Part shown: positions 63,867 through 64,000 of the stretch, in pieces | Numbering within the stretch: position 1 is the first letter of the stretch | Layout: the number at the start of each line of letters is the position of its first letter | NCBI RefSeq assembly: GCF_008329905.1 | Contig: NZ_CP032155.1 | Coordinates: forward strand, 4,464,001 to 4,528,000 | Source: Mycobacterium sp. ELW1 | GTDB taxonomy: Bacteria; Actinomycetota; Actinomycetes; Mycobacteriales; Mycobacteriaceae | Direction: 5' to 3' | Length of the DNA stretch: 64,000 bases | Made by a program: the position numbers and the translations under genes | Notes under the pieces: generated by a model | Databases searched by the model: none | What the model saw: only the letters and a program-made list of their open reading frames with translations | What the model was told of the DNA's origin: nothing

Positions 63867-64000
63867 CTAGGTGGCGTGCGCCCAGGACTCGATGATCTCG
63901 CGGGCAATCGAGATCGAGCCCGGCAGCAGCAGTTTCGACGACGAGTCACTGCTCCAGTCGCCGTGCTCGAGCGCCTCCCGCACCTCGGCCCGGGTGAACC
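63867..64000 (-). CDS. nudC: NADH pyrophosphatase NudC, C-terminal part (cut by the window edge)
   Basis: The last 44 codons are visible, ending at TAG 63867. The sequence [17 protein letters not shown] and [19 protein letters not shown] matches the C-terminus of mycobacterial NudC, as expected from the order uvrD2-mrx1-nudC. The catalytic Nudix box lies outside the window. NudC hydrolyses NADH and removes NAD caps from RNA. Confidence 0.85.
   Translation of the reverse strand, partial: FTRAEVREALEHGDWSSDSSSKLLLPGSISIAREIIESWAHAT

Noticed and set aside
1..64000. CRISPR arrays, prophage structural genes or rRNA
   Set aside because: No regularly spaced direct repeats, phage genes or rRNA sequences were seen while reading both strands.

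Overview
This window is a high-GC chromosomal segment from a mycobacterium, most likely an environmental or fast-growing species (Mycolicibacterium type). The evidence is a complete Mce operon, type VII (ESX) secretion-type small proteins, WhiB7, UvrD2, mycoredoxin-1, the Rv3193c-to-Rv3199c gene order known from M. tuberculosis at the right end, and many secreted proteins and lipoproteins. No replication origin, rRNA or CRISPR array was seen. One tRNA (initiator tRNA-Met) is present.

Layout. (1) 1-4.3 kb: an IS481-family element inserted into an EspC-like gene, then small secreted, STAS, Ser/Thr-kinase and membrane-protein genes. (2) 4.4-17.1 kb: an aminotransferase converges on a leftward, translationally coupled operon. 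In transcription order it encodes a ThDP enzyme, an SRPBCC protein, a KAS III-like enzyme, an ACP, a fatty-acyl-AMP ligase, an MMPL transporter, two methyltransferases, a P450 and a MerR/TipA-type regulator. It has the parts needed to activate, extend, tailor and export a lipid-derived metabolite, but it has no modular PKS or NRPS. I regard it as the best candidate for an undescribed system here. (3) 17.8-27.5 kb: a complete Mce lipid-transport operon (two YrbE permeases, six Mce proteins, two associated proteins), divergent from (2). (4) 27.5-33.7 kb: nitroreductase, metallo-beta-lactamase-fold hydrolase, LysR plus MFS, and a TetR gene divergent from a phosphotransferase-like gene across a perfect 25-bp palindrome. 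(5) 33.8-39.2 kb: a WXG100-like protein, DUF1023 hydrolase and lipoprotein triad, a PAS-ANTAR regulator, and an AurF-like di-iron oxygenase with DUF4873 and TetR. (6) 39.2-43.6 kb: a stress-type group with KatE catalase, small proteins with SigF-like promoters and a ferritin-like protein. (7) 44-50 kb: DsbA-like protein, HtpG, a spermidine-synthase-like protein and a small island-like insert. The insert lies between two imperfect copies of the tRNA-fMet 3' end plus terminator. It carries an orphan 546-aa gene and a decayed antitoxin. (8) 50-64 kb: lipoprotein, RNase Z, and the conserved mycobacterial block UPF0182 / PDZ-S16 protease / DUF2342 / cyclodehydratase-like / ABC1 kinase / whiB7 with its leader peptide and attenuator / tpx / uvrD2 / mrx1 / nudC.

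Three otherwise well-conserved genes (MMPL transporter, LysR, ABC1 kinase) are each broken by one missing base in a G or C run. The antitoxin remnant shows a similar loss. This pattern points to homopolymer errors in the assembly at least as strongly as to real pseudogenes. It should be settled before any of these genes is called dead.
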